From assembly GCA_905250125.1 (NCBI GenBank), contig CAJNOL010001045.1, positions 19,824-83,823 of the forward strand: a stretch of 64,000 nt of DNA, given 5' to 3'. The translations under genes were made by a program, and so were the position numbers. The notes below the pieces were generated by a model. It ran no database searches and was not told where the DNA came from. It saw only the letters and a program-made list of their open reading frames with translations. Positions within the stretch are counted from its first letter, which is position 1. Each line of letters begins with the position of its first letter. Shown here piece after piece: positions 38,301-50,818 of the stretch. Source of the DNA: Rotaria sordida (taxonomy: Eukaryota; Rotifera; Eurotatoria; Philodinida; Philodinidae).

Positions 38301-39543
38301 GACATGCTGTGATGCAAGGCGTTGATAATTCGAAATTTGAGCAAAAAATTTTTTGGAGACTTTTTTTAGTGTCATGGTTGGATAGAACTCGTCGAGTTAC
38401 CTATGAAAAAAATTTTTTTTTTAATATATTCAGGCGATATTTTTCTAGCGGCGTAAGTAGGAAATTGTGGACAATAGGGTTGTGTTCCACGATCTTAGGA
38501 AAAATCCTTGTAATATATGTCAATGATAGTAATTATTAGGTTTTTCTTTCTGCTCGTAGTAGAGTAGCGTTCAATCTAGTCCACCGCTGATTACGCGCTA
38601 TGTTTTTCTAGTGAAACTTAAGAAAATTACAGCAATGTCCGAACTCCTGCAACTCTCAAATGTGCAACTTCACTCATGAAACTTTCGAAGGAGTGTGGAT
38701 TTGGGTTTCGGTTTTTTCTACATTCATAGCCATACACACATATTTGAATATTCACGGAAAAGATTGTATCATATATTTGTCTTCTCTCATTGCATTTCTG
38801 GTTTTCTAAATTTCTAGATGTAAGATACCACTGCTGTTGTTTAAAACTTGTGGATATGCAAAGTGTGGTGATGTCAATTTTGTTTGGAACTCTAGGGTTG
38901 ATCTATTACCTAAATTTCTACAAATCTCTTGAGTTTTTAGGGTTGCTTGAGTTTTGTGAGTGAAGTGGCAATTTTGATTTTCATGAGTTTAGAACTCACA
39001 GATTCAAGATACGTCTCAAAATAGTACTGAGAAGATGTAAGGACAGAATTTCGACGAAAATTATTTTTGAATATTGAGTATAGTATCTGATGCAGATTTT
39101 TACGCTGACTCTGAATATAATTTTTTGTTTCTTTTGGAATTGAGGCTCTAATTGTCAAAATCTTAAAATACAAACCCGTAATTATTGTATTTGACTATCA
39201 TATCGAAAAAATTGACTCTCTCAACAATCAAATAATATTTTACAAAAAGCATGCATGATTTTGTTCTTAACTATATAATGAATAAACTCAAATGAAAATT
39301 TCAGATAAACAATGAGACTACCGAGACTTAGCGCTTTTGGCGTATTTCAATTTTTATAGATTTCTCTCATTTTTTTTTTAATATAGTTTTCCTAAGTTTC
39401 ACTACAAAAGACGTCGCCTGAATATGTAAAAAACAACATTTTTAAACGTAACTCGGCGAGCTCTATCTAACGATGACACAAAAAACGTCAATAAAAATTT
39501 TTTGCTTAAATTTCACATTGTCGACACCTTACATACAATTGTC
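38301..39543. mobile_element. Element with about 150-bp diverged terminal inverted repeats
   Basis: The left arm at about 38301-38463 and the right arm at about 39386-39543 match in inverted orientation. Shared words include GAAATTTRAGCAAAAAATTT, AGTGTCAT/TGTGTCAT, ACTCGYCGAGTTACG and ATATTCAGGCGA (left-arm sense). Identity is roughly three quarters by eye. The interior (38464-39385) has no transposase frame. I could not fix the exact ends or a target duplication. It lies about 120 bp from the element at 37789-38180, so this gap has collected insertions. Confidence 0.6.
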
Positions 39544-41312
39544 TCAGTAAAGCAAAATTTCTAGATAAGTGATTTTTGAGCACATAAAAGGTTGTTTTTT
39601 TTTTCTATTGGTGTAGTTTGATTAACATCTGACTACTAAGAAAAAAAAAAATGGCAATCTATTCTGAGAACGATAGAAATGTATACATAGACGGATCAAT
39701 AGCGTAATTTTTTTTTTCTTCGTTGTTGAATGTTTTGATAAAAATCATTACGATTAGTAAGATATGAAGTATTGTACAATAGCAAATCGAAATAGAGAGA
39801 GAGAGAGAGATCAATATCAATATGTGCCAAATGAAATATTCTTATTGAAAAGAATTAATAAATAATATTTTAGTTTTTTATGAAAATATCACGCCAGAAA
39901 ATATGAGATTGATTTTATTTTGCGTGACGTTTCAATTTCACTGATTCAACGATAGCGAGGATTAGCTTACAATATTTGCATTTGGATAAGATCATCTAAT
40001 ATTGTCCTTTGAGTTTTTGATTAAATTAGCGATCTCAAGATTTTGTCAAGGAAGAGAAATTGACTTTGATTGTTATTCCATAAGACCAAAAAAGTAACTT
40101 ATATTAATCGAAATATATCTTTTCTTTGGTTTTACCTTATATGACATCTTGATTTCAAGATACTCATAAAAATATTGCTTCATTTAAGCTTCAGTCTACA
40201 AAAAAAAAAAAAACAATAACCAGTGACCAATACACAAAAGTATCATTGTGTTTTTATTAAATGAATTCTTTTTTAATAATATTAGATAATATCTATCTAC
40301 TTTTATCTCTCAATTATATCAAAATCAATATTTTCAAATAATAAAATTAATACTTAAGATATTTGTTCAGAATAATCCCTTTTTTTTCTTGTCTTATTTG
40401 AAATATTTCGAAGACAAAAATAAAAAAATTAAAACTACAAGAAATTCGCTTCTTATTTATTGTAACTTAACTTTTCGATTTGTATTAGTATCTTGTTTAA
40501 AATAATTTTTACAACAAACTGACCTCTAATCATAAAACCATCGATATTATTTATCATTGACTTTACTTTATGCTAACAATTCGATCGTGCTTAAGAGATT
40601 TATTTATTTTTATGGCTTATTCTTTATTAAAAAAACCTAATATAAACAGATAAAACTGACTAACAAACCCAATAAGAGAACCACTTAAAATATTTTTTTC
40701 CCGTTTCTTTTTTCTTCGAGATTAGCTAAATTTCCTTCTTCTACTTCTTCTTCTTTATTTTTTTAATCGGATCTCTCTCGCACATACACATACATAAATA
40801 TAAATATGTGTATATCAACTTCTTTCATCAAACACACGTCGTCATTGTCGGCTAGTAAATGTGACGTCAATTGTAAAAAAAGAAAAATCTGAATGAATAA
40901 AGAAAATGCGATAGGATTGTTCTATAAACGGGCAAATAACATTAAGAAGAAAAGTAACCGAAACAATGCGCATACCAGAGTAACGTGCATTTTTTTTTTC
41001 TTACGTTTGCCCGTTTTTCCTCTATGTCTTTCTATCGATCGTTAGGCCGTTAATTGTTTCACATCGTTCAGTTTTATAGCAATTTCCAAACTACCATTAA
41101 CATTCATTTTCTTTACCGTATTTGCCACAATAACTACTTTCTTTTAACTTACATTATTTCTTAATATTTTCCGAGTATACAAGCAAAAAAAGAGTAAGAA
41201 AAAAAAAGAGAGAAATGCTTGAAGGGAGAAAAGAATAGAAAAAGTCACTATATACCAATAACTACCTGTTAGAAACACAGATGAAATACAAAATTTTTCA
41301 CCTTCGAACGAG
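39544..41312. other. Upstream region of the nicotinamidase gene
   Basis: No coding region is recognised. (GA)n occurs at about 39796-39810. From about 40740 the sequence becomes pyrimidine-rich with CACA and CGTC words, possibly the promoter or leader of the downstream gene. The minus-strand frame at 41144-41407 overlaps exon 1 and is a shadow. Confidence 0.4.
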
Positions 41313-43139
41313 ATGCGTCCTTTTCTTCTTGTATTTGCTCGACGATTTGTTATCCCATGTGGCGCTTTAGTTTCTAGTACTCTTGCTGTATCTCTTTCGA
41401 ATGTCAATGAACAGGAACATCATTCGATATTGAAATCTATTCGTCGTACTTTTTCCGATATATTGATGGGTGGCAAAGGTTAGTTTATTTTAAATATTTA
41501 TTTGTGTACTTTTCTTAATCAACTATTCTTTCGTTTTTTTTTTTCTTATTAATATTTGGTCATTGTTTTTTGTATTTTTCTTTTTAGAAGCATCTATGTC
41601 ACCACCACCGTATGATTATGATCCATTTGATTCTTTACGAAAAAATAATTTTTCTGATGAAGAATTTAAAAGATGCTTTCGATATTTTGATTCACAAAAG
41701 TATGTTTTTTATTTAGATATAAATAAATAAATAAATAAAATAATTAAAATAAATAAATGATATTCTTTTAAGACAAGGTTTTTGGACTCGAGAAGATTTT
41801 CGTCGTTTTCTTAATGGACTTTTTTCAAATAAAAAAAGACCCTATTGTATATTAAGTGATTTAATTGAACAATATTTTCGTGAAACTGATTTTAATCAAG
41901 TAAATAAATTTCATTTTTAATTGATTTAATCATTTGTCCTTTTTTTCATCTTCTTCCTTTTAGGATCAAAAAATTGATTTTGATGAATTCTTCAGTGCAT
42001 GGAAAAACACAATAACATGCGTAAATAGACTTTTTTTTTTCATATTATGTATTGAATTAGTACTACTTGCTGTTTTTAGGCTGTAAAACCTATTAGTGCA
42101 CTAGTCATAGTTGATGTTCAAAATGATTTTATATCAGGATCATTAGCACTTCATTCATGTCCTGCTAATCATCAAGGTATAGATAATTATGAATTTTCAT
42201 TTGTTTGTTTTCTAATTATTTTCTTTGAATATTATCTTAGGCGAAGAAGTTGTTCCTGTAATCAATCGAGTTATTCGTGATGTTAATTTTGCTGTCGTTG
42301 CATATACATATGATTGGCATCCATTAAATCATATATCATTTTTCGAAAATCGTCATCTAAGAAAAACATCACCAGAAAGTCCTGTATGTCAAGAACAAAT
42401 ATTTTTAAGATAACATAATGTTCATATTTTATTATAGATTAGTGCTGATAAAGCAAATATTCTTGATACTGTTATATTTGTTGGATCTTCTGCTGTGAAT
42501 GGTGGAGTTGAACAAGTTCTTTGGCCAGCTCATTGTATACAAAAAACTCCCGGTGCTGATTTGCATCGTGATTTAATTCGTGTTGATAATGCTATACATG
42601 TTTATAAAGGAACAAATCCTGAAATTGATTCTTATTCAGCATTTTGGGATAATAAAAAATTAAGTAAAACAAGTCTTGATGATCAATTAAAAGAACGTTT
42701 TGTAACTGATGTTTATGTTGTTGGTTTGGCTACTGATGTTTGTGTTGGTATGTTTTTTCTTCTTTTGTTTTTTTTTTAATATGTCAAAGACAAAGAAAAA
42801 TACAATGTCTTTTTGTTTTTGTTCGATTGAAATTATAATTTAGCTTCTACAGCAATGCATGCTGTGGAAAATAATTATCGAACTGTATTGATTGAAGATG
42901 CATGTCGTGGTGTGAATGAAAAAGAAATCGAAGTTAAACGAACAAAACTCAATGAAAATGGATCTATTTTTGTTGATTCAAATGTTGTACGTCGAAGATT
43001 TTTGTTTATATTTCTATTTATAATTTAATTAATAAAATAGGTACCTGGAATGGTGTCTGGTGAAGATCGTCGACCTGAAGTGGCACGTGCAATGTTTGTT
43101 GAAAATCTTAAAACTATTGGTCGTTATAATCCTCATTAA
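41313..43139 (+). CDS. Nicotinamidase with N-terminal EF-hands
   Basis: Hydrolyses nicotinamide to nicotinic acid, the first step of the four-step NAD salvage route found in many invertebrates but not vertebrates. Nine exons: 41313-41478, 41588-41699, 41773-41899, 41964-42020, 42080-42176, 42241-42383, 42438-42747, 42844-42986, 43041-43139; 1254 nt, 417 residues. The N-terminus (1-60) has a hydrophobic or mitochondrial-like start (MRPFLLVFARRFVIPCG). EF-hand loops lie at about 90-101 (imperfect) and 132-143 (DFNQDQKIDFDE, near-canonical). The isochorismatase-fold domain starts at about 158. It carries catalytic Asp166 (IVDVQNDF), metal ligands Asp211 and His213 (YDWHPLNH) and His266 (WPAHC), Lys291 (VYKG), and the nucleophile Cys336 (GLATDVCVASTA). 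All residues needed for activity are present. EF-hand fusion is known in insect nicotinamidases. AATAAA at about 43603 is one candidate polyadenylation signal. Confidence 0.93.
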
Positions 43140-45128
43140 AAACTTTTGACAAAAAAAAAAAAAAAATAGACGAAAAAGAAGACAGTTTAGAAGTGCCTAC
43201 TTTGAATATTAATTTCTTCGTTTTCTTTTTCATTCTTTTTAAACATTTCTTTTTCTTTAATTTCCCCTTCGTGTGTGCACTCCATTGGTAGCTAATGTCA
43301 ACGCAGTCATTTATTTCTTTTTTTGAGTTTTTACTCGCAAAAAATACGCAATACATTGATAAATGCACATTGCACGTGCACAAACCTCTATCTGCTTTAA
43401 AAAACATATTAAAAAAAAATGAACATTCATGCACCTATATAAACACATATTATACCTAAACAGAATAATAAGCAATTTCCAGTATTTTTTTCTTTTTCGT
43501 TTTTTTTTCTTTTTTATTGCAATTGTGATAGTGTTGGTGGTCTCAGTATCATGTTTTTTTTTTTCTTCATTGTGCACACATCTTTGTGTATGATTTTTCG
43601 CGAATAAAATTACAGAAGAAAAAAAAAACCGATTGTTAAATAGGAAAAATATAATTTTAATGATGAAAAGGATGATTATAATAAATGAATATTTCTGCAT
43701 GAATGAATTAGATGAAAGAATGATTATAGTAAATAAATATTTTTACATGAATAAACTTGATTAAAGAATGGTTTGTGATGTTTTTCTTTTTATTCACAAG
43801 AAAAAAAAGATGTAGAAGCGAACCTACATCAACAATTGCTATTAACATATACATCCAACGACCAAATGAGACTCATATAAGGTTTCATTTCAAGTATTCT
43901 ATTCTATAACTAAAAGTATACAATAAAAATAAATATTTATAAATAGAAATGAAAAAGCATATACATTTTGAAATAAAATAGGACAACAATAATTAGATAC
44001 AGATAACAAATGACCTTCGTTGTTTTCTTTTTTTATTTGAATAAGTAAATCAAGAAATTGATCTTGTTTTTATCGAGTATTTTATGAATACTCGACATCG
44101 TCAACATGTTTTATTTTTTTTGTTTGTCATAATCTTTTTGGTCATGTCTACATAGTCATTTTTTCTATCGTTGAAAGGCATATTAAATTTTTTTTCTATT
44201 GTTTATAGCTCTTCAATTGTTTATCATTGACAAAAGTGGATTAAAAAAAAACGAACGATACCAATTATGCTTTCCTTTGATTTTATGCAAAAAATTTCTT
44301 GTTAAACAAATAGGGGTGTGTACAAGAAAAAATGCTTTGTGTCAAAAGTTTTTTTTTTAAATTCTTGTTCGATTTCGATTATTGTATATATAACCTACAT
44401 AAGTACTATATGAAAATGTCATGATCATCATGATTTCTTGTTTTATTAATATACAAATAATTGGATAGTGTTTTCTTTACGATTAGATGAGATTTTAATA
44501 TGAAAGAAAAAAAAAAGAATCTTCTTTCTTTTGAATGCATAGACACATTATTATTTGAATTCATTAGTAGTTTTCTTTTTTTTTTTTTTTTTTCTTTAGT
44601 TATAATTTCATATATGTATATCATAGTTTTCTTCAACTGAAGGTCATTGTTCAAATGAACCTTTTTTCTTCTATTTATCAAGAAAAGAAAATTGCGATTG
44701 AAGGTTATTTTTCTAAGTGGCTAGTTGAAGATCTGAATAGATCGATTGATTGATATATTTTTATTTTTCTTATTTCTCAAGGTGTTTGTGTGTATGTGAA
44801 GTGTTCTCATTTGAATCGATAAACTGATGTTAACAATTTAGACATAGAGAAAAAAAAAAAGAAAAACGCTATTCTTTCTTCTTGGCGGGAGTTTCAGCAT
44901 GTGATTCTTGTAACAGTCTTGAATACAAATAGTATTCTTTTTAATATATATTTCTTTTCTTCTTTTTTTTCACCTTCAGTTTTTTTTTTCTTTCTCTCTG
45001 TCTCTCTTCTTATGGTCTCCTTCGTTTCATTCACAATTTTTTTTTTCTCTTTTTGTAAAGTGATCTGACAAGTGAAATCTGTCAATTGCAATTTCCACTT
45101 TTTTTTTTCATCATCACCTACTAAAAAT
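43140..45128. other. Intergenic, no gene recognised
   Basis: 3' flank of the nicotinamidase gene and upstream region of the phosphatase gene. Poly-A and poly-T runs are frequent. A 12-nt-armed palindrome (CGAGTATT...AATACTCG) sits near 44076-44097. The open frames on the minus strand (43114-43700, 44406, 44894) are Lys/Phe-rich homopolymer frames. Confidence 0.4.
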
Positions 45129-47436
45129 ATGCCAATGGCTCGAGCAATTCAACATAACTCATTATCGTTACCAAGTAGTCCACAAAAAACATATACTCTT
45201 TCATCTCAGAATCAAACACAAAATGAAGAAGTTAATGGAAATGATTCAATTAATGAAAAAATATCTCAAAGACGACCATCAGATTTACCAAAAAAATCAA
45301 ATGGATCATCAAAAAATACTTCAACAACATCTACACTTCCTACATCTCAATCACAAGGATTTCGACGTTTAATAATAAATGATGGACCAACAACGAGAAA
45401 ACGATCAAATACTGATGTTCCAGCAATTATGTCTTCTTCATCGAATGGATTTAAACAACAATTACCAACAATAAATGGATCAACAAATGAGAAATCTTTG
45501 AGTCATCATAATCCACAACAAAATCAATCAGCTCCGCCAAAACCTAAATCTACATTACCAGCATCAATATGTCAACCAAGTTATGTTACACCATCAAAAT
45601 TATTTAATATGATGGGTTATGGATTACAAAATCAGTATCTATTAATGCATGCACATTATTTATATATCATTGATTGTCGATCAAGAGAAAAATTTAATGA
45701 TAGTCATATTGTTACAGGTAAAAATCTCCTTTATTTGTTTTTTTTTTTTGACTTGACGATATTAAGAAACAGCAATTATTATAATTTGTTTTATATAGAA
45801 AAACTATATGTGGTATATAAGTCTTTTTTGAAAATTATTGGATAGGAATAGGTCAAGTGTTTTAGCAAATAGAGTATATACATCATGAGTCATGACTTTT
45901 ATTTTATACAATAAAAAAACTTTTCATCATTTGTTTGTCTAAAAGTAATACAATAGTTTCTTCATGTCTTGTTTACCACATTACGAATACATCAGAATAA
46001 AATGTCAATCTTGTAAAAAGTAGTTACATTCAAACATCGTTGTTAAGTTCATTTTTTTCTTTTTTATGCTTGACATTGTTAATTTTCTGTTTACATCTTT
46101 GTACAGTTTAATAGAGGAAAAGTTGATTGACGAAGTTAGGTTTTTTTTCTAAACAATGACAATTAGAATATCAAAAAAATGAATACTATGATGAATATTT
46201 TAGAGAGAATATACCAAGATATGTTTTTTTTTCCTTCAAAACTCAAATAGTAAATATTACAAGGTCACATATTTGCACCAAACATCAATTGGTCATCTTC
46301 AAATGACGTTTGTATGCATTGCATTAAAATCGAGTTAAAGTGACAAAGCCAAAAAAAAAAGAATATGTAAATTGGTGGCTTCGGAAACCCATTAAGAATA
46401 TGCAGAATAAAGTTGTATAACAAGAATATTTGTTAGTTCCTTAAAATCAAAATGTAAAATGAAATAATACTCTAACGTAACTTTTGTTTTCTTTTACATA
46501 TTTTTTTTCTTCTTAAAAGCAATTATAACTTTCAAGGTAATTTATCTTAAAAAAACAAAACAATAACATATGTAAAATTCTTTCAATATGATTAATAATA
46601 ATGTACAATAATTTTTTTAGCTATCCATTGGGAAGATGCATTAAATGGTAATGTTTATATATCTGTAGTCGAAAGATTTAGTGAAATAGTATTATATGAT
46701 GAAAAAGGTGTTTTCTTTAATACAACAGCAGAAATGCGTCGTGTTAGTAATCGTTTTTCACCGCATGGTTCAAAATCATGTATATTATTAGCTGGTGGTT
46801 TTGAAGCATTTCGTATATTATTTCCATTTGTTTGTAATCAAGCAGATATACGTTCAACAGTTGATCGAGAAAAATTTCTAACAATTTATCCATCTGTTGT
46901 TCTTGATAATCAACTTTATCTTGGTAAAATATTATTAAAAATTTTTGTATTTTTGTTTTTCAAATAAGACTAATTTGTTTTTGTTTTTGTATCTTTTTAA
47001 AGGAACTGGTCATCAAGCAACAAATTGGAAAGTTGTACGTGATCTTAAATTAACACATATAATAAATATATCGGTTGAACATCAATGTGTATTTGCTGAT
47101 AAAATTAAATATTTACATATTGAATTAGAAGATAAAGAAGATGTTCTATTAAAAGATCGTTTTGATGAAACAATACATTTTATGAATATCGCTTTTCAAA
47201 ATCCAACAAATCGTATACTTGTTCATTGTAATTTAGGTATATCAAGATCATCAACATTGATTCTTGCTTATCTAATGAAAACATATAATTCAACATTATA
47301 TGAAGCATATAAATTTTTAAGACATCGAAGACCAATTGTTTGTCCAAATATAGGTTTTCTTCATCAATTAATTGAATATGAACATGATTTATTTTCTTAT
47401 ACTTATACTGATGCAAATGATCGATTATTTCATTGA
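45129..47436 (+). CDS. Rhodanese plus dual-specificity phosphatase (STYXL1/MK-STYX-like)
   Basis: Three exons: 45129-45717, 46621-46923, 47003-47436; 1326 nt, 441 residues. The ATG at 45129 was chosen because the open frame extending upstream has no ATG. Residues 1-140 are Ser/Asn/Gln-rich and likely disordered. The rhodanese-like domain covers about 145-275 (YIIDCRSREKF, with D182-C183; later LLAGGFEAFR). The phosphatase domain covers about 285-430. It includes YPSVVLDNQLYLG, general-acid candidate Asp341 (HIELEDKED), the P-loop HCNLGISRS with Cys373 and Arg379, and CPNIGFLHQLIEYE. Domain order, the LLAGGFEAFR stretch and the CPN motif resemble STYXL1 more than the MAP-kinase phosphatases. 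Human STYXL1, however, lacks the catalytic Cys, which is present here. An active phosphatase is therefore likely; the substrate is unknown. Intron 1 (903 nt) is much longer than the others. A MAP-kinase phosphatase is the alternative. Confidence 0.85.
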
Positions 47437-50400
47437 AAACATTTTATTTTTCAAAATACAAAAAGACATCGTCGCATGTTATAAAAAGTTATTATTGATA
47501 TTGTTTTATTTTTATTTTTTTGTAATTAAATTTCTTTTGTTTCTAATTGCTGGTTTCCTTTGTAAAAAATGTTGTTGATATTTGACAAAGAAATAATCAA
47601 AGGACAAGCGTTAAAAAAGCAAAAAATTCTCTCTATTTGAATATATATGGGCAAAATTATGGGAAACGAAGCATGACCATCGTCAATTTGATTTTAACGC
47701 TTCATAAGAGTTATTTTTTTTTAACAAGTTCTGTTTTCCGCAAATATATGTAAAACTAATGGCTCTTTATCAAACTTATTTAGCCCATCAATGAGTTAAT
47801 TAAAAATTAATTAACAAATAACTATCTAACTTTATGACACACAAGTTTCCAACAAGGATTTGTATTGGTTAGGATTGGTTTTTGAATTTCGTATTGAGTT
47901 ACAAGAGGATTTTTCGTTTCTAGATTCGTACTCACTCATGTCGCTAACAACGAATAAACTAAAATTTTTCAAAAATTTTGCGCAAAAATTTTTGGTAATC
48001 TGAAGTGTTCTCTACAAAACGTACTGTTTAGGTTTCAAAACTACTTTTTGAACTTGCATTATTTTTAAATGGAAACGTGCGTAGTAAGAACCTTTGTGTT
48101 TTTTTGTCACATCGCTAGTGCTAATTTTTTTAATAATAACTCGATGGAACAGAGATCTACAGGATTGAGTTTTGAAAGGTATTTAAAGTAACTCAACATA
48201 GATCTGTTTAATAAAAATGAACTGCAAAGAATTCCAGAGTTTAGAAATACATGTACTAGTATTTGCGAAATCACATCACGAACGAATGAAATTGTCTATA
48301 TATGAGTGCATTGCAAGTTTATTGTACCATTACATTCTAATATGAAAACGTTCAATATCTTGTATAACCAATTTCTTCTTTTCTCATAAAGTTGCCAAAA
48401 TTAGAGAAAATAGTCTGCACTTTTTAAATACAAAATTGATTGATGTTCTAATCACATTTTTTTTTCTATATCTTTTGTCTGAATTATAGGTGTACAGACA
48501 CTATTCGATTTGCTGTCACGTGAGTTTTAAAATAAATATGACATTAAATAATCCATCTAAAAACGATGGACGTACTGTTGAATGAAAGGCAGTGAATAGG
48601 AAATAAATATGTTAAAAAAAAAGAAGAAAAAATTTTGAGTGTTTCGTGTTTATCAAAACTATAAAATAAAACTTGAAAATTTGATTGACATGCTATAATA
48701 TGTCACGTGAAATTTTTCATTTTGCTTGATCTATAACTGTCTCAGAGTATTACATTTTAAGATAAAACTTTGATCATTTTATCTATTCATTGTGATTAAC
48801 CGCCATTGGCAATATTAGCATTAGAAAAGTGTTGATTCATGAGAAAAAGAAAAAATAGTGTTAATATGTTATATAAGATTTTTTACAAGAAACGCGTCTT
48901 ACGAGATTATAACGTGCATAAAACTTCACAATTCAGGTCAATATAGATATACTATGATTTATTTCAGTTCTTATCTTAAGTACTATGAAAATGATTGTGA
49001 GCTGATTTTAAACTGTGTTTTATGGAATTCATTTTGTGACGATGACGCCACATCATGAATATCAAACATAAAACACACTATTAGTTTCATGTAGTTGAGA
49101 CTTATTTAACTTTAAATCTTAATCGTATATCAATACACGCGTAAATAAAATTCTTTTCACTCATACTTTCAAGTATTTTTAATGAATTTTGCACACCTTT
49201 CGTATTTCTGCAGTTCTTTGACATACATGTGGAAAATCTGTATTCAGGCATTTTTACGAGTTTTGAATGATTGTCGTATATGGAGACCATATTAATAGTG
49301 GTAGAAGAAAAAATTGACTCGTTTTCTTGTCTCGTATAGTACAGTAAAACGTACTATTTATCATCTTTCAAGTTGAAAGTGTTTTTTTTTTACGTTCGTT
49401 TTTTTCCCCAAACCGGTACAATAATGTTGCAATTCCCTCATGTATACCAGTAAAGAACCTCATATATGGAAAATTTTAATACTTAAAGTGAAGCGCTATG
49501 TTCTACTTTTTTTATGATTCCAATAATAATTTTCTCATTCCCCGCCCCCTCTCCCCTCTGTTAATAATTGCGATTGTTCAATAATAGTTAAAACTGTCAA
49601 GCTATATCAATTTTTTCTCTATTCGGATCAGAAATGTCAATTTACGGTTTTTAACAAGCAGTATATAAACTTGAGAGATACTTGAATTTTTTAGATTTCT
49701 TCTAACTAAGACCTCTCATATGGTGTCATTTTTATCTCTGCAAATCTACCTTGAGATACTGATATTTCATAGTATTATATATCTGGTCTCTCAAATGATT
49801 CTGTGATTCCTACAGTAAACTCTATCTTTTTCTATATATACTGTATTGTCGATTCTTCCGGAGCATTATTTTTAATGACGTTCATCTTACGTTTGTAAAC
49901 TTAACTATTCTATTCTTATTTAAAATAAGTATGAGGCATTATTCTCTTTTGAACTCATTCAATAATAATAGTAAAGATAGTATACGAATTCTTGTAGAGT
50001 ACATTGCGATGCTTTTCGGATCAGATTAGAATGAAAAAAAAAATTATCTTTTGAATAATTCCAAAAGAAAAACCTTGAATATGAACAATAGAATAGTAAA
50101 TAAATAAATTAAATTAATGCAGTTGAATTTACTAATAACTATTTATGCAAAAAAAAACCAATAGCAACAAGAAATCGGTGTTAATCAAAAATAAAACAAT
50201 TTTAATCTATAACATAAACTAATTCATAAACATATATACATATGCATAAATCAATGGACATAATCTTGACTAAGGTTTAAATGAATGTCTTTAGATGAAA
50301 ATTAAGTATTCAAATATATAATTCTGTAATAAGCTAAGGTCAAAAGTGATATCTTTAAAGCTCATGATGACTGTAATAACTAAAAAAAGTGAAAGATTTC

Positions 50401-50818
50401 TATTTGTAAGATTAAATTCAATTGCATTAATATGATTTATTTGTTTATTATTCTATGAATATTTCTATTTAGTACAAGATTTCTTTATACAAATTCAAGT
50501 ATTGTTGAAAAAAAAAAGATTTAACTGAGTCATAGAATTTATGGATTCGTCTGACTAACATGAACGTTAATCAGGTTATAAATTGATAAAACTTTAGAGG
50601 ATAAGAAAATATCAATCATTAGTTTTTAAAAAGAAAAAAAAAAGAGTTCAATATAATTAAATAACGAAATTGAAATGGACTCATTTTGTTTATTTTATAT
50701 TTTGGTTTTAAATAAAAAATAAAGCGCGTTAATTCAATATGTAATATTTATAATCAATTAGTTTGTTTGACAAAAATATTTATTTATATATACGATTTAT
50801 TATATTTAAAAATCGATA
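47437..50818. other. Intergenic, no gene recognised
   Basis: A+T-rich with stops in all frames. The stretch at about 47860-48200 has a different texture (AAAATTTTTCAAAAATTTTGCGC and similar) that could be old repeat sequence. The open frames at 48858 and 49102 show no recognisable motif. Confidence 0.35.

Noticed and set aside
43311-43700. 129-codon minus-strand Lys/Phe-rich frame
   Set aside because: It arises from poly-A/T tracts in the 3' flank of the nicotinamidase gene.
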